Part shown: one piece after another, positions 35,998 through 45,650 of the stretch | How positions within the stretch are numbered: position 1 is the stretch's first letter | Layout of the letters: every line of letters starts with the position of its first letter | Assembly (NCBI GenBank): GCA_963703565.1 | Contig: CAVPEW010000072.1 | Coordinates: forward strand, 8,150 to 72,149 | Direction: 5' to 3' | Origin: CAVPEW01 sp963703565 | GTDB lineage: Bacteria > Actinomycetota > Acidimicrobiia > Acidimicrobiales > VFJN01 | DNA: 64,000 nt | Notes under the pieces: generated by a model | Told to the model about the DNA's origin: nothing | Database searches by the model: none | Seen by the model: the letters and a program-made list of their open reading frames with translations, nothing else | Translations under genes and position numbers: made by a program

Positions 35998-38592
35998 GGC
36001 GACACCTCGACACGGGCGTCGACCACCGTGGACGTGGCGTCGAGCAGTGAGGTGACCGCGGCACCCGGCTGGTTGACGACCACCACGGCACAGCCGCGGG
36101 GAACCCGGCGGTCGGCCTCTGCCGGCAGTGAGACGGCCCCGCGGCCGGTGCGCACCGAAACCGCTGCCCCCTCGTCCACTCCCAGCCGCTCGAAGTCGTG
36201 GGGGTGGACCCGCACCGTGCTCGGCCGGGGCAGACCGGCAAGTGGGGGGCTGGCCGAGACCGCCACACCGAGGTCGTAGAGGCGACGAACGGCCACCAGT
36301 CGCAGCGAGTAGGAATCCGGCGCCGGCGAATCGAAGGCCCCCGCGGGAACAGGCCCCAGAAGCGTGGGCACGGACGGGACGGGCGGCTCGGCTTGCGAGC
36401 CGCCGTCGGCACCCGCGAGATCGCCGTCGGCCGATGGCTCCGGCACGCCAGCCGATGGCGGGGCCACCGGTACGACCACTCCGTCGCCGCCAGCTGCATC
36501 GGCCAGGACCGCGCCGGTGAGGCCCCGGTACGCGGGCGCCATCGCCGCGATCTCGTCCCAGATCTCGGAGCTCGAGGCGAAGCCGAGGTCATGACCCAGG
36601 CGCGCCGCGATCTCGACGGCGAGCATCCAGTCCGGCCGCGCCGTGCCAGGCGGCGTGACGCTCGCCGCCAACGTCGACACCCGGCCCTCCAGGTTGGTGG
36701 TCGTCCCGGCCACCTCGGCGTACCCGGCGGTAGCCAGGACGACGTCGGCCTGCGCGACGGACCCGGTTCGGAACGTGTCGAGCGCGATCACCGTGCGGGC
36801 GCCGGCGAGGCCGCGCTCGGCGAGGTCGCGGTCGGGGACGTCGGCGAGGGGATCCGCGCCGAGCAGCACCAAGACGTCGATCCGGCCGTTGGCGGCCGCA
36901 TCGAGGATGCCGACCGCGTCGAGGCCTTCCTCACCGGGCAACTGCGACCAGCCGTTGTGCTCGAACCAGGCCCGGCCCTCCGACAGGCCGACCCGGCCGG
37001 GCAGCACACCCGGAGCCAGGCCCATGTCGAGCGCACCGTGGACGTTGCCGCGGCGCAGCGCCGAGAGGAAGGTCGTTCCCGGGCGGGCCTCGCCCAACAG
37101 CGAGGCCGCGCCGACCACGGCCTCGGGCGACTCGGCCAGGTTGGTCCGTCCCAGCACCACGCGAAGCGGGCCGTCACCCAGCAGGGCCCGGGCGGAGGTG
37201 CAGCTCGGCGGCGGGCACGCCGCTCACCTCCACCGCAGCGCCGGGCGACTCCACGAGCGCTTTGACCACGTCGGCGACGCCCGCCGGCTGGTGGACCAGC
37301 ACCTGGGTGGCGAGATCGGTGGTGGCTCCCGGGGCCGAGGTCAGCGCGAGCACGCGGACCCCGTCGCGGCGCACGGCGTGGCGGAGCCGTAGGTGCAGTA
37401 CCGGGAGCTCCTCCTTGAGGTCTGCGGCCAACAGGACGACGGTGCCACCGGGGGCGCACACCTCGTCGATGGTGGCCCGCGGCATGCCCAGCACCGCTCG
37501 CGCCGGCAGACCGTCGCCGAGCTGCGCATCGACGTGGTCGGTGCCCAGGAAGCCCTTCGCTAGCTTGGCCCACGCGTACGCGGACTCGTTGGTGCCGCGG
37601 GCGCCGCCGATCACGGCGATGCCGCCGGGGCCGCTTCGTTCGACGGCCTCGGACAAGGCCCGGGCGGCGGCATCGAGCGCCTCGGGCCACGTCGCGGGAG
37701 CCAGCTCCCCGTCCAGGCCTCGCACCAGTGGCGCACCAAGGCGGTCGGGGTGCTGCAACGATGCGAAGTCGAACCGGCCCTTGTCGCACAACCAACCCCA
37801 GTTGACCGGGTCGCTGTCGACGCCCTGGTAGCGCAAGACCTCGTTACGGCTCGCCTGCACGACCACCCGGCACCCGACCGAGCACGAGGTGCAGGTCGAC
37901 TCGACCTGGTCGAGATCCCAGGGGCGGGCCTTGAAGCGGTAGGGCTTGGCCAACAGGGCACCGACCGGGCAGATCTGGACCGTGTTGCCCGAGAAGTAGG
38001 AGGCGAACTCGTGGTCCGGGAACGTGTTGACCTGTGTCTGGCTGCCCCGGTCGATGAAGGAGATGAGAGGGTCGCCGGCGACATCGGAGGCGAAGCGGGT
38101 GCAGCGGTCGCACAGGATGCAGCGTTCCCGGTCCAGCTGGACCAGCTCGGAGATCGCTATGGGCTTGGCGTAGTGACGCTTCTCCTCCACGAAGCGGCTC
38201 TCCCCCGGGCCGTAGGCCATCGTCTGGTCCTGCAGCGGGCACTCGCCGCCCTTGTCGCACACGGGGCAGTCGAGCGGATGGTTGATCAGCAGGAACTCCA
38301 GCACGCCGTCCTGTGCCTTGCGGGTCGTCTCGGACTCGGTGTCCACGACCATGCCGTCGGCCACGGGGATCATGCAGGCCGGCTGCAAGGCCGGACCGCG
38401 ACCCGAGTCGATGTCGACCACGCACATCCGGCACATGCCCACCGACTCCATCCGCGGGTGGTAGCAGAACCGCGGGATGTAGGTGCCCGTGCGCTCGGCG
38501 GCGGCGATGACCAGTTCGCCCGGCGCTGCCGTCACCGACCGACCGTTGATGGTCAACGCGACCCTGCCCGCCTCAGGCGCGACGTCGCTCAT
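35994..38592 (-). CDS. nuoG: NADH-quinone oxidoreductase subunit G, frameshifted
   Basis: The iron-sulfur and molybdopterin-like subunit of the NADH-dehydrogenase module. The first frame (from ATG 38592) has a [2Fe-2S] domain (CYHPRMESVGMCRMC), a His-Cys cluster (HPLDCPVCDKGGECPLQD), CILCDRCTRF and CTSCSVGCR, then the start of the molybdopterin-like domain. It stops at 37174. The second frame resumes as LLGDGPLRVVLGRTNLAESP and runs to 35994. The break is near 37175-37220. The total span is not a multiple of three, so one indel would restore a protein of about 865 residues. Confidence 0.87.
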
Positions 38593-39944
38593 CGGGGCAC
38601 CCCGTCGGGCTGTGACAGGTAGGCCTTGCCCAAGATCGAGACCGAGGTCTGAACGCTGCCGCCGCAGTACGCGGCGAACTCGTCGCGGAAGCGCAGGACG
38701 CTCGACGCGATCGGCGACACCGCGGAGGGGCCCAGGGGGCAGATCGTCGTCTGCCGGGGCGGCCAGGCGATACCTGGACTGATGTTGTCGCACACGTCGA
38801 GCAAGAGGTCGACGTCGCTGGGACGGCCCTCGCCGTCGAGCATCCGGCGCAGCACCTTCTCCAGCCAAGCGGTGCCCTCACGGCACGGAGTGCACTTGCC
38901 ACACGACTCGCGGGCGAAGAAGCGCACCACCCGCCAGGCGGCTCGGACCACGTCGGTGGTCTCGTCCATCACCACCACGGCACCCGAGCCCAGCATCGAG
39001 CCGGCGGCTCCGACCGCTCCCGCCTCCAGCGGCAGGTCCAGGTGCTCCTCGTAGAACCAAGGGGCCGACGCGCCGCCGGGGATGAAGGCCTTCAGGCGGT
39101 TGCCATCACGGATCCCACCTCCGTACACGGGGGCGTAGAGCAGGTCGCGGAAGGTGGTCACGCCGAACTCCACCTCGTAGACGCCTGGCCTGCGAACATG
39201 GCCCGAGACCGCGAACATCCTGGTGCCCCTGCTGTTCTGGTCGCCCAGCGCGGCGAATGCCTCGCCACCGTTGGCCACGATCCAGGGCAGGTTCGACAAC
39301 GTCTCCACGTTGTTGACCACCGTGGGCTGCATGTACAGGCCCTTGGCGGCGGGGAAGAACGGCGGCTTGAGCCGGGGCATGCCGCGGTTGCCCTCGAGCG
39401 ACTCGATGAGAGCGGTCTCCTCGCCGACGATGTAGGCGCCAGCGCCCCAGTGCAGGACGATGTCTAGCGAGAAGTCGCTGCCCAGGATCTCGCGCCCGAT
39501 GTATCCGGCCGCGTACGCGTCGTTGAGGGCCTGGGCCACGCGCTCCTGGGCCAACGCCATCTCGCCACGCACATAGAGGAAGGCCTGGGCCGCGCCGATC
39601 GCGTAGCTCGCCAGCAGGATCCCCTCGATGAGCTGATGCGGGTCGCGCTCGAGCAGCATCCGGTCCTTGTAGGTCCCGGGCTCGGACTCGTCGCCGTTGA
39701 CCACCAGGTAGCGCGGCCACACGCCCGGAGGGCAGAAGCCCCACTTCGTCCCGGCGGGGAACCCGGCACCGCCCCTCCCCAACACACTCGCGGTTCGCAT
39801 CGCCTCGTGCACCGCGGACGGCGGCCCGGCCAGCGCCGAGCGCAGCGCCCCGTAGCCACCGGTCGCCTCGTAGCGCTCGAGGGTGAAGCTGTCGTCGAAG
39901 TCGAATCGGCTGGTGACGATCTTCGGGGCGTCGGTGACCGCCAT
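38589..39944 (-). CDS. nuoF: NADH-quinone oxidoreductase subunit F
   Basis: The 451-residue flavoprotein that oxidises NADH. FMN/NADH-binding segments GRGGAGFPAGTKWGF and EETALIESLEGNRGMPR are present, as is the N3 cluster motif ESCGKCTPCREGT. Its presence shows that this operon encodes a full NADH-oxidising complex I. It overlaps nuoE and nuoG. Confidence 0.97.
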   Translation of the reverse strand: MAVTDAPKIVTSRFDFDDSFTLERYEATGGYGALRSALAGPPSAVHEAMRTASVLGRGGAGFPAGTKWGFCPPGVWPRYLVVNGDESEPGTYKDRMLLERDPHQLIEGILLASYAIGAAQAFLYVRGEMALAQERVAQALNDAYAAGYIGREILGSDFSLDIVLHWGAGAYIVGEETALIESLEGNRGMPRLKPPFFPAAKGLYMQPTVVNNVETLSNLPWIVANGGEAFAALGDQNSRGTRMFAVSGHVRRPGVYEVEFGVTTFRDLLYAPVYGGGIRDGNRLKAFIPGGASAPWFYEEHLDLPLEAGAVGAAGSMLGSGAVVVMDETTDVVRAAWRVVRFFARESCGKCTPCREGTAWLEKVLRRMLDGEGRPSDVDLLLDVCDNISPGIAWPPRQTTICPLGPSAVSPIASSVLRFRDEFAAYCGGSVQTSVSILGKAYLSQPDGVPR

Positions 39945-40567
39945 CAGCTCGTCGCCTCCGGACCGCTGTCACGCGCCAGCCAGCGGGGCTCCTGCGAGGC
40001 ACCGGGCACGGCGTTGCCCGCGCGACGTTCCGCCGGGATCGACTGGCGCACCCGGGCCAGGGTGCCGTGCGGGGGGACCTCGTGCGCCCGCCGTCCGTGA
40101 CGCAGGTCGTCGAGCAGGCCGTCGACCGCCTCCGGGGTCACCCGGTAGAAGTAGCGGTAGTTGACCTGCAGGCAGGGCGCCTCGGTGCACGCCGCCTGAC
40201 ACTCCACGTCCTCGAGGGTGAACATCCCGTCGGCGGTTGTCGAACCTGCGCGCACACCGAGGCGCAGCTCGAGGTGCTCGAGCAGCTCCTCGGCGCCGGT
40301 GAGCATGCAGGCGATGTTCGTGCAGACGTTGACGAGGTACTCGCCCACGGGCTCACGTTTGAACATCTCGTAGAACGAGCACGTGCCGAGCACCTCGGCG
40401 GGGGTGACCCCCACCAGCTCGGCGAGTTGCTCCATGGCCTCGGGCGTCACCCAACCGTCCTGCTCCTGGGCCAGGTGCAGCAGGGGGATGAGGGCAGACT
40501 TGGGCCTCGGGTAGCGGCCGATGATCTCCTGCGCCAGCGCCTCGTTGCCGGGCGAGAGCCGCGCCAT
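39944..40567 (-). CDS. nuoE: NADH-quinone oxidoreductase subunit E
   Basis: A thioredoxin-like [2Fe-2S] subunit of 207 residues. The four ligands are in VNVCTNIACM and ECQAACTEAPC, though the spacing of the first pair is slightly unusual. GTCSFYEMF is the usual upstream element. A 35-residue basic C-terminal extension follows the domain. It pairs with NuoF in the NADH-oxidising module. Start ATG 40567 overlaps nuoD. Confidence 0.94.
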   Translation of the reverse strand: MARLSPGNEALAQEIIGRYPRPKSALIPLLHLAQEQDGWVTPEAMEQLAELVGVTPAEVLGTCSFYEMFKREPVGEYLVNVCTNIACMLTGAEELLEHLELRLGVRAGSTTADGMFTLEDVECQAACTEAPCLQVNYRYFYRVTPEAVDGLLDDLRHGRRAHEVPPHGTLARVRQSIPAERRAGNAVPGASQEPRWLARDSGPEATS

Positions 40568-41913
40568 CAGCGGTCGACCTCGCCCATGATCGGGTCCACC
40601 GAGCTGATCACGGCCACGGCGTCGGCGACGAGCCCGCCGCGCATCATGTGGGGCAGGGCCTGCAGGTTCGTGAAGCTCGGGCCGCGGATGTGCATGCGGT
40701 AGGGCACCGATGATCCATCGCTGACGATGTAGCAGCCCAGCTCCCCGCGAGGCGACTCGATGGCGGCGTAGGTCTCTCCGGCGGGGACCTTGAAGCCCTC
40801 GGTGAAGATCTTGAAGTGGTGGATGAGGGCTTCCATCGATTCGTTGATACGGGCCCGCGGGGGAGGGGTCACCTTCTTGTCCTGGATCCGGTAGTCGCCG
40901 GGGGGCATCGCGTCCAGCACCTGGCGGACGATCCGGATCGACTCGCGTATCTCGTTGAGCCGGATGGCGTAACGGTCGAAGCAGTCGCCGTAGGTACCGA
41001 CCACCACGTCGAAGTCGACCTGTTCGTAGCGCAGGTAGGGCTGGTCGCGACGCAGGTCCCAGGGCATGCCGGTGGATCGCAGGATCGGGCCGGTCGCGCC
41101 GAGGGCGACGGCTTCGGTCGCGGTGATCACCCCGACGCCCTGCAGGCGCTCGCGGTAGATGGGCTGGCCCGTGAGCAGCGTGTCGTACTCGTCGAGGCTT
41201 GGCGGCACCCCGTCGAGGAACCGCAGTACCGAGTCCCGCCAACCGTCGGGCAGGTCGGCCGCGACACCACCGGGGCGGATGTAGTTGTGGTTCATCCGCA
41301 GCCCGGTGATCGACTCGAGCAGGCGCAGACCCTCTTCGCGGTCACGCCAGCCGTAGAGCATCATCCCGATGGCACCGATGTCCATGCCATTGGTTGCCAG
41401 GAACAGCAGATGCGATGTCATGCGGTTGATCTCGCACAGCAGCATGCGGATCCACTGCGCCCGCTCGGGCACCTCGCCGTCGATGCCGAGCAGCTGCTCG
41501 GTGGCCAGTGAGAAGACCAACTCGTTGAACAGAGGCGAGGCGTAGTCCATCCGGGTGACATTCGTCGGACCCTGCAGGTAGGTGAGCTCCTCGCCCGTCT
41601 TCTCCATACCGGTGTGCAGATAGCCGATGATCGGCTTGGTCCGCAGCACCGTCTCGCCCTCGAGCTCGAGCATGAGCCGCAGTACGCCGTGCGTGGACGG
41701 GTGCTGGGGGCCCATGTTGATGATCATCGTCTCGTCGTCGCCGGGGCCGTCGCCGAGACGTTCGGCCTCCTGCTCCGACATCCGCAGGGTCGCGCCCAGC
41801 TCGCGCAGCAGCTCGGCTGGCCCCGAGCCCTTGCGGGCGCCCATCTCCTGGGTGCCCTCGGAGGTGATCACACCGAGGCGCGAGGTTCCGCCAGGTCCGG
41901 ACGAGGTGGTCAT
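40567..41913 (-). CDS. nuoD: NADH-quinone oxidoreductase subunit D (14-gene operon)
   Basis: A 448-residue NuoD with NMGPQHPSTHGVLRLML, GYLHTGMEKTGEELTY and TNVTRMDYASPLFNE. ATG 41913 is preceded by GTGAGGTG. The N-terminus has about 60 extra residues before the conserved core. A GTG at 41919 adds two residues. Confidence 0.95.
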   Translation of the reverse strand: MTTSSGPGGTSRLGVITSEGTQEMGARKGSGPAELLRELGATLRMSEQEAERLGDGPGDDETMIINMGPQHPSTHGVLRLMLELEGETVLRTKPIIGYLHTGMEKTGEELTYLQGPTNVTRMDYASPLFNELVFSLATEQLLGIDGEVPERAQWIRMLLCEINRMTSHLLFLATNGMDIGAIGMMLYGWRDREEGLRLLESITGLRMNHNYIRPGGVAADLPDGWRDSVLRFLDGVPPSLDEYDTLLTGQPIYRERLQGVGVITATEAVALGATGPILRSTGMPWDLRRDQPYLRYEQVDFDVVVGTYGDCFDRYAIRLNEIRESIRIVRQVLDAMPPGDYRIQDKKVTPPPRARINESMEALIHHFKIFTEGFKVPAGETYAAIESPRGELGCYIVSDGSSVPYRMHIRGPSFTNLQALPHMMRGGLVADAVAVISSVDPIMGEVDR

Positions 41914-41920
41914 CAGCACC

Positions 41921-42463
41921 TCACCGGACGTTGGTCGCGGCCTTGAACTGGACCGGGATGCGGGCCGCCGCGTCGTCCTTGCGCAGCGGATGCCCGATCC
42001 AGTCCTCGGGCATGAGGATCCGACTGGGATCGGGATGGCCGACGAAGGTGATGCCGAACATGTCGAACACCTCCCTCTCGGCGGCCTCGGTGCCGGGGTG
42101 CACCTCGAACAAGGTCGGGCACACGGGATCGTGCTCGGGCACCTGGACCCGCAACCTGAGCCGGTCCCCGGCGACCGTGCGCAGAGCGACCACGACCTCG
42201 AAGCGCTCGGTGGCCATCTCGCTGGGAAGCGCCCTGTCCGCGCGATAGGTCAGGTAGTCGGTGGCCGTGACGTCCACGCACATCACGTACCCCTCGTCGT
42301 CACGCAACCGGCGAACCAGATCGACCAGCGTGTCCCGCCCCGGGTGCAGCACCCGCTGACCTCCCGACAACGTCGCCGGAACCCCGTAGAGCTCTTCGAC
42401 CACGGCGGCCTCGGCGTGCTCGATGGGAACCTCGGAGTCCTCGGGCACCGTCCCGTCGGACAT
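41921..42463 (-). CDS. nuoC: NADH-quinone oxidoreductase subunit C (14-gene operon)
   Basis: A 180-residue 30-kDa-type subunit with EREVFDMFGITFVGHPD and EDWIGHPLRKDDA. It directly abuts the nuoB stop. It is shorter and lacks the acidic ends of the NuoC in the other operon. Confidence 0.94.
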   Translation of the reverse strand: MSDGTVPEDSEVPIEHAEAAVVEELYGVPATLSGGQRVLHPGRDTLVDLVRRLRDDEGYVMCVDVTATDYLTYRADRALPSEMATERFEVVVALRTVAGDRLRLRVQVPEHDPVCPTLFEVHPGTEAAEREVFDMFGITFVGHPDPSRILMPEDWIGHPLRKDDAAARIPVQFKAATNVR

Positions 42464-43042
42464 TCAGCGCACCCCCGGAGAGGCCGGCGCCGGCGCGGCC
42501 TGTCCGTCACGCTGGTCCACGACCAGCCCGGCGCCGCCACCACTGGCCGATCGGCGCCGCGTCAGCTCACCGGTGCGGATCTTGTCGTGCAAGGTGTTGA
42601 TGGCATGGATGAGCGTCTCGGGACCTGGTGGGCAGCCTGGCGCGTACACGTCGACCGGAACGATCTGGTCGACGCCCTGCACGATGGCGTAGTTGTTGAA
42701 CATCCCGCCGGTGCTGGCGCACACGCCCATCGAGATGACCCACTTCGGTTCCATCATCTGGTCGTAGATCTGCCGGAGCACAGGTGCCATCTTCTGGCTC
42801 ACCCTGCCGGCCACGATCATCAGGTCGGCCTGGCGGGGGGAGGCTCGGAACACCTCCATGCCGAAGCGGGCCAGGTCATAGTGGGGGCCCCCGGCCGCCA
42901 TCATCTCCAGCGCGCAGCATGCCAGCCCGAAGGTGGCCGGGAACACCGAGCTGCGGCGGGCCCACTGGACGAGCTCCTCGACCTTGCCCGTGAGGAAGTT
43001 GTGGTCGAGGCTCTCGAGGCCCTCGCTGAAGTCCCAGGCCAC
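42464..43042 (-). CDS. nuoB: NADH-quinone oxidoreductase subunit B (14-gene operon)
   Basis: A 192-residue N2-cluster subunit. Cys ligands lie in GLACCALEM, MGVCASTGG and PGCPPGPE. Start GTG 43042 overlaps the nuoA stop, and GGGGGAGG sits eight bases upstream. The sequence after the first Cys pair (MMAAGGPHYDLARFG) differs from the other NuoB, confirming that the two operons are not a recent duplication. Confidence 0.95.
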   Translation of the reverse strand: MAWDFSEGLESLDHNFLTGKVEELVQWARRSSVFPATFGLACCALEMMAAGGPHYDLARFGMEVFRASPRQADLMIVAGRVSQKMAPVLRQIYDQMMEPKWVISMGVCASTGGMFNNYAIVQGVDQIVPVDVYAPGCPPGPETLIHAINTLHDKIRTGELTRRRSASGGGAGLVVDQRDGQAAPAPASPGVR

Positions 43043-43551
43043 TAGGCGGCCTCCCCCGGTCGACCGCCGGCGACCCGGTGGGCGGGTGATGCCTGCTCCG
43101 GAGCGGCCCGGCCGTCGAGGCCGACGCGGCGGATGGTGGTGGAGGCTCTGCGATCCGCCGACACCATCGACCCCAGCCGTCGCGCCCCGGCCCGAGGCCC
43201 CCAGTCGAGTGCGCCGTGGCTGAGCAAGTAGGCGAAAGAGACGAGGACCGCGAAGGCGAAGACGCCGACCTCGACCAGGCCGAAGGGACCGAGGTCGCGG
43301 TAGATCGTCGCCCACGGGTACAAGAAGATCAGCTCGATGTCGAAGACGATGAAGATCATCGCCACCAGGAAGAAGCGCACCGGGAAGCGCTGGGGCGGAT
43401 CTGTCGAGGGCACTATCCCGCACTCGTAGGGCGCCGACTTGGCCGCGGTGGGCCGCTTCGGGGCCAGCAGGCGCGAGGTGGCCAGACCCCCGACGGCGAA
43501 GAGCACGGCAAGCACTGCCATGACCAAGACCGGCAGGTACTGGCCCAGCAC
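43042..43551 (-). CDS. nuoA: NADH-quinone oxidoreductase subunit A (14-gene operon)
   Basis: A three-helix membrane subunit with the loop YECGIVPSTDPPQRFPVRFF and FIVFDIELIFLYPWA. At 169 residues it is about 45 longer than usual, through a basic C-terminal extension after SHGALDWG. It begins the 14-gene operon two bases after the upstream membrane protein gene, so transcription probably continues from the bc locus. Confidence 0.95.
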   Translation of the reverse strand: MLGQYLPVLVMAVLAVLFAVGGLATSRLLAPKRPTAAKSAPYECGIVPSTDPPQRFPVRFFLVAMIFIVFDIELIFLYPWATIYRDLGPFGLVEVGVFAFAVLVSFAYLLSHGALDWGPRAGARRLGSMVSADRRASTTIRRVGLDGRAAPEQASPAHRVAGGRPGEAA

Positions 43552-43552
43552 C

Positions 43553-44437
43553 TCAGTCGGCCGCCGTGGGCACCAGCGCGCGGGCGGCGGCCACCCGGCG
43601 GTCCCGCCTGTGCAGAAGGTTGCACAACGTCGCGAACACCAGGCCGCTGCCCAGGAAGGACAGCGTCGCAGGCAGGCGGACCTGACCGAGGTCTCGCTCC
43701 ATGATCACCGAGATGGTCGGCTTGGAGGTGTCCGGCCTCGGCGCCGGCGGCGCCTCGCCCGGGACGGTCTCCTGGGGCACGGTCACGTTGAACTGGACGA
43801 TGGAGTAGTGAGGCGGGTGGGTCAAATGGGCCGTGCTCTTGATCTTGTGCCAGATCCTGTCCCAGCGGCTGGGATCGGGGCCGAGCGGATCCTTGCCGCC
43901 CTCCTCGAAGGCGTAGGTCACGATGAGGTCGTCGGCCGAGCTGACCCCGAGCCCGGGTAGGCCGGTCTTGACGAGGGACTCCTCGGCTGCGGCCCTCGCC
44001 TCGCCGAAGGTGGGATCGGACTCGGGGATCAGCGTCCAGCCACCCAGATCGTCCTTCAAGGAGGCTGCGACCCGAGTGAACTCGGAGCTCTCGAGCTCAC
44101 CGAGCTTGTCGACCGGGGGGAGGGCATCGGTGCGGAGTCGACGAGCCTCGTCGAGGTTGGCCTGATCGAGCTGGAAGTTGACCTCCTGGACCTCCCAGGC
44201 GGGGTTGCGCCCCCGGGGCCCGGTCGCAGGTGGATAGATGACGAACACCAGCGAATGCAGCATGACCCAGCCGAACAGGCCGGTGAGGGCCACCATGAAG
44301 CCGAGTCGGTTCCCGAGGTTGGTGCCCAGCAGCAGGTACACCGAGCCCATCAGCACGGCGACCCCGACCCCGACCATGAGGATGCCGCGGATCTGGGGTT
44401 CCCAGCTGATCCCGGCGAGCAGGGGGACGAGCGTCAT
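43553..44437 (-). CDS. uncharacterised membrane protein between bc locus and complex I
   Basis: I do not recognise a named family. The 294-residue protein has two N-terminal helices (about residues 17-37, GILMVGVGVAVLMGSVYLLL, and 46-68), a polar domain of about 180 residues that is probably extracytoplasmic, and a C-terminal helix (LSFLGSGLVFATLCNLL) ending in a basic RRDRR. There is no Cys pair or heme motif. It is packed between the diheme cytochrome c (four bases) and nuoA (two bases). An accessory or supercomplex-linking role is a guess from context. Confidence 0.7.
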   Translation of the reverse strand: MTLVPLLAGISWEPQIRGILMVGVGVAVLMGSVYLLLGTNLGNRLGFMVALTGLFGWVMLHSLVFVIYPPATGPRGRNPAWEVQEVNFQLDQANLDEARRLRTDALPPVDKLGELESSEFTRVAASLKDDLGGWTLIPESDPTFGEARAAAEESLVKTGLPGLGVSSADDLIVTYAFEEGGKDPLGPDPSRWDRIWHKIKSTAHLTHPPHYSIVQFNVTVPQETVPGEAPPAPRPDTSKPTISVIMERDLGQVRLPATLSFLGSGLVFATLCNLLHRRDRRVAAARALVPTAAD

Positions 44438-44440
44438 GGC

Positions 44441-45595
44441 TCAGGGCTCCTCGGTGGTGGAGGGCAGGCTGCGCACGTACCGGGCGATCGCTTCGACCAT
44501 GTCGGACGAGAGCATCCCGTCGCCCTTGACGTCCTCGGTGTTGGGATTGTCGCCGAAGCCCGGCATCTTGCCGCTGCCCTGGCCGTTCACACCGTAGGGC
44601 AGGCCTTCCTCGCTCCCGATGCCGAGGAACGAGCTCAGGTCGCCGACGGAGAGGAACTGGCGGGGCACGACTGGGTATCGCAGGCTGGGCCCGAGCGCTC
44701 CGGAACCGTCGGGGTACCCGAGGTAGTCGCTCAGGTCCGCCCCCGCAGGCTGGGGGTTGCCGTTCTCCATCGACCAGCCCCGCGTGTGGCAGCGTCCACA
44801 GGCGTACGCCCCTCCGGCAAAGCCATCCTCACGACCCAGGTTGAAGAGCAGCTCGCCGACCCGTGGGTCGTCGTAGTCGATCTCGTCTCCCTCGCCGAGG
44901 CCCAGGTTCTTGCGCAGCTGGCCCTCGACCTCGTCACGGCTCTCGTCGGCGGTGATCTGGAACGACTTGATGTACTCGATGAGGTTGGAGATCTGCTGAT
45001 CGTTGAGCGGGCCCCCGCCGGCTGTCCCCCAGGCCGACATCGGTGAGAAGGGCCGGCCGTAGGTCAGGATGAAGGTGACCTCGTCCAGCGAGTATCGCGA
45101 CAGCACCGTGTTGAGCGCCGGCGCCTTCCAGTTCACGGTGGCCACGAACTCGCCTTCGGCGTCGGTGAGGGTGTAGGCGGCCGAGCCACCCACTCCCTCT
45201 TCACCGTGGCATCCGGCGCAGTTGAAACCTCCGTCGGCCGTGGGCGCGAACATCTCCTCCCCGCGGCCAGCGAAGATCCGGTTGAACTCCTCCTCCGCAC
45301 CGGCCTGGCGCCCGGGCTCGTTGAGCCAGTACAGCGGTAGCGCCACGGCCAGCAGGCCGAGCAGGCACAGCGCGCTGAGCAGCGACCGGTCGAGCTTGGG
45401 GCCCTCGAGCGCCTCGTCGTCGAGGTAGGGCTTGCGGTTCGGGGCCAGCTCGATCTCCGAGCCGATCTCGTCATGGCCAGCACGCAGGTTCACCAGCACG
45501 TAGGCCACGAAGCCGAGCACCGCTACGACAGCGATCAGGACGCCCATGGACCGGACCGTGCTGGCGGCCAGGAGCGGAATGGGGACAGGGTTCAT
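44441..45595 (-). CDS. membrane-anchored diheme cytochrome c of the bc complex
   Basis: A 384-residue protein with two N-terminal helices (VLIAVVAVLGFVAYVLV and LLSALCLLGLLAVALPLYWL), then two cytochrome c domains outside the membrane. Heme-binding motifs are CAGCH and CGRCH; a late SGKMPGFG Met is a candidate axial ligand. It would take electrons from the Rieske/cytochrome b core to a terminal oxidase, as QcrC does in mycobacteria and corynebacteria. Start ATG 45595 follows GGAGG. It lies 55 bases after the Rieske gene. Confidence 0.88.
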   Translation of the reverse strand: MNPVPIPLLAASTVRSMGVLIAVVAVLGFVAYVLVNLRAGHDEIGSEIELAPNRKPYLDDEALEGPKLDRSLLSALCLLGLLAVALPLYWLNEPGRQAGAEEEFNRIFAGRGEEMFAPTADGGFNCAGCHGEEGVGGSAAYTLTDAEGEFVATVNWKAPALNTVLSRYSLDEVTFILTYGRPFSPMSAWGTAGGGPLNDQQISNLIEYIKSFQITADESRDEVEGQLRKNLGLGEGDEIDYDDPRVGELLFNLGREDGFAGGAYACGRCHTRGWSMENGNPQPAGADLSDYLGYPDGSGALGPSLRYPVVPRQFLSVGDLSSFLGIGSEEGLPYGVNGQGSGKMPGFGDNPNTEDVKGDGMLSSDMVEAIARYVRSLPSTTEEP

Positions 45596-45650
45596 CGGCG
45601 GCTCGATCCTCCGGGCGCGCGACGAGGACGTCGGGGGGTGCCGGGAGCCA

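Noticed and set aside
37160..37174. Two separate genes in place of nuoG
   Set aside because: The two frames together give one continuous NuoG; the second piece lacks any N-terminal domain and has no plausible ribosome site.
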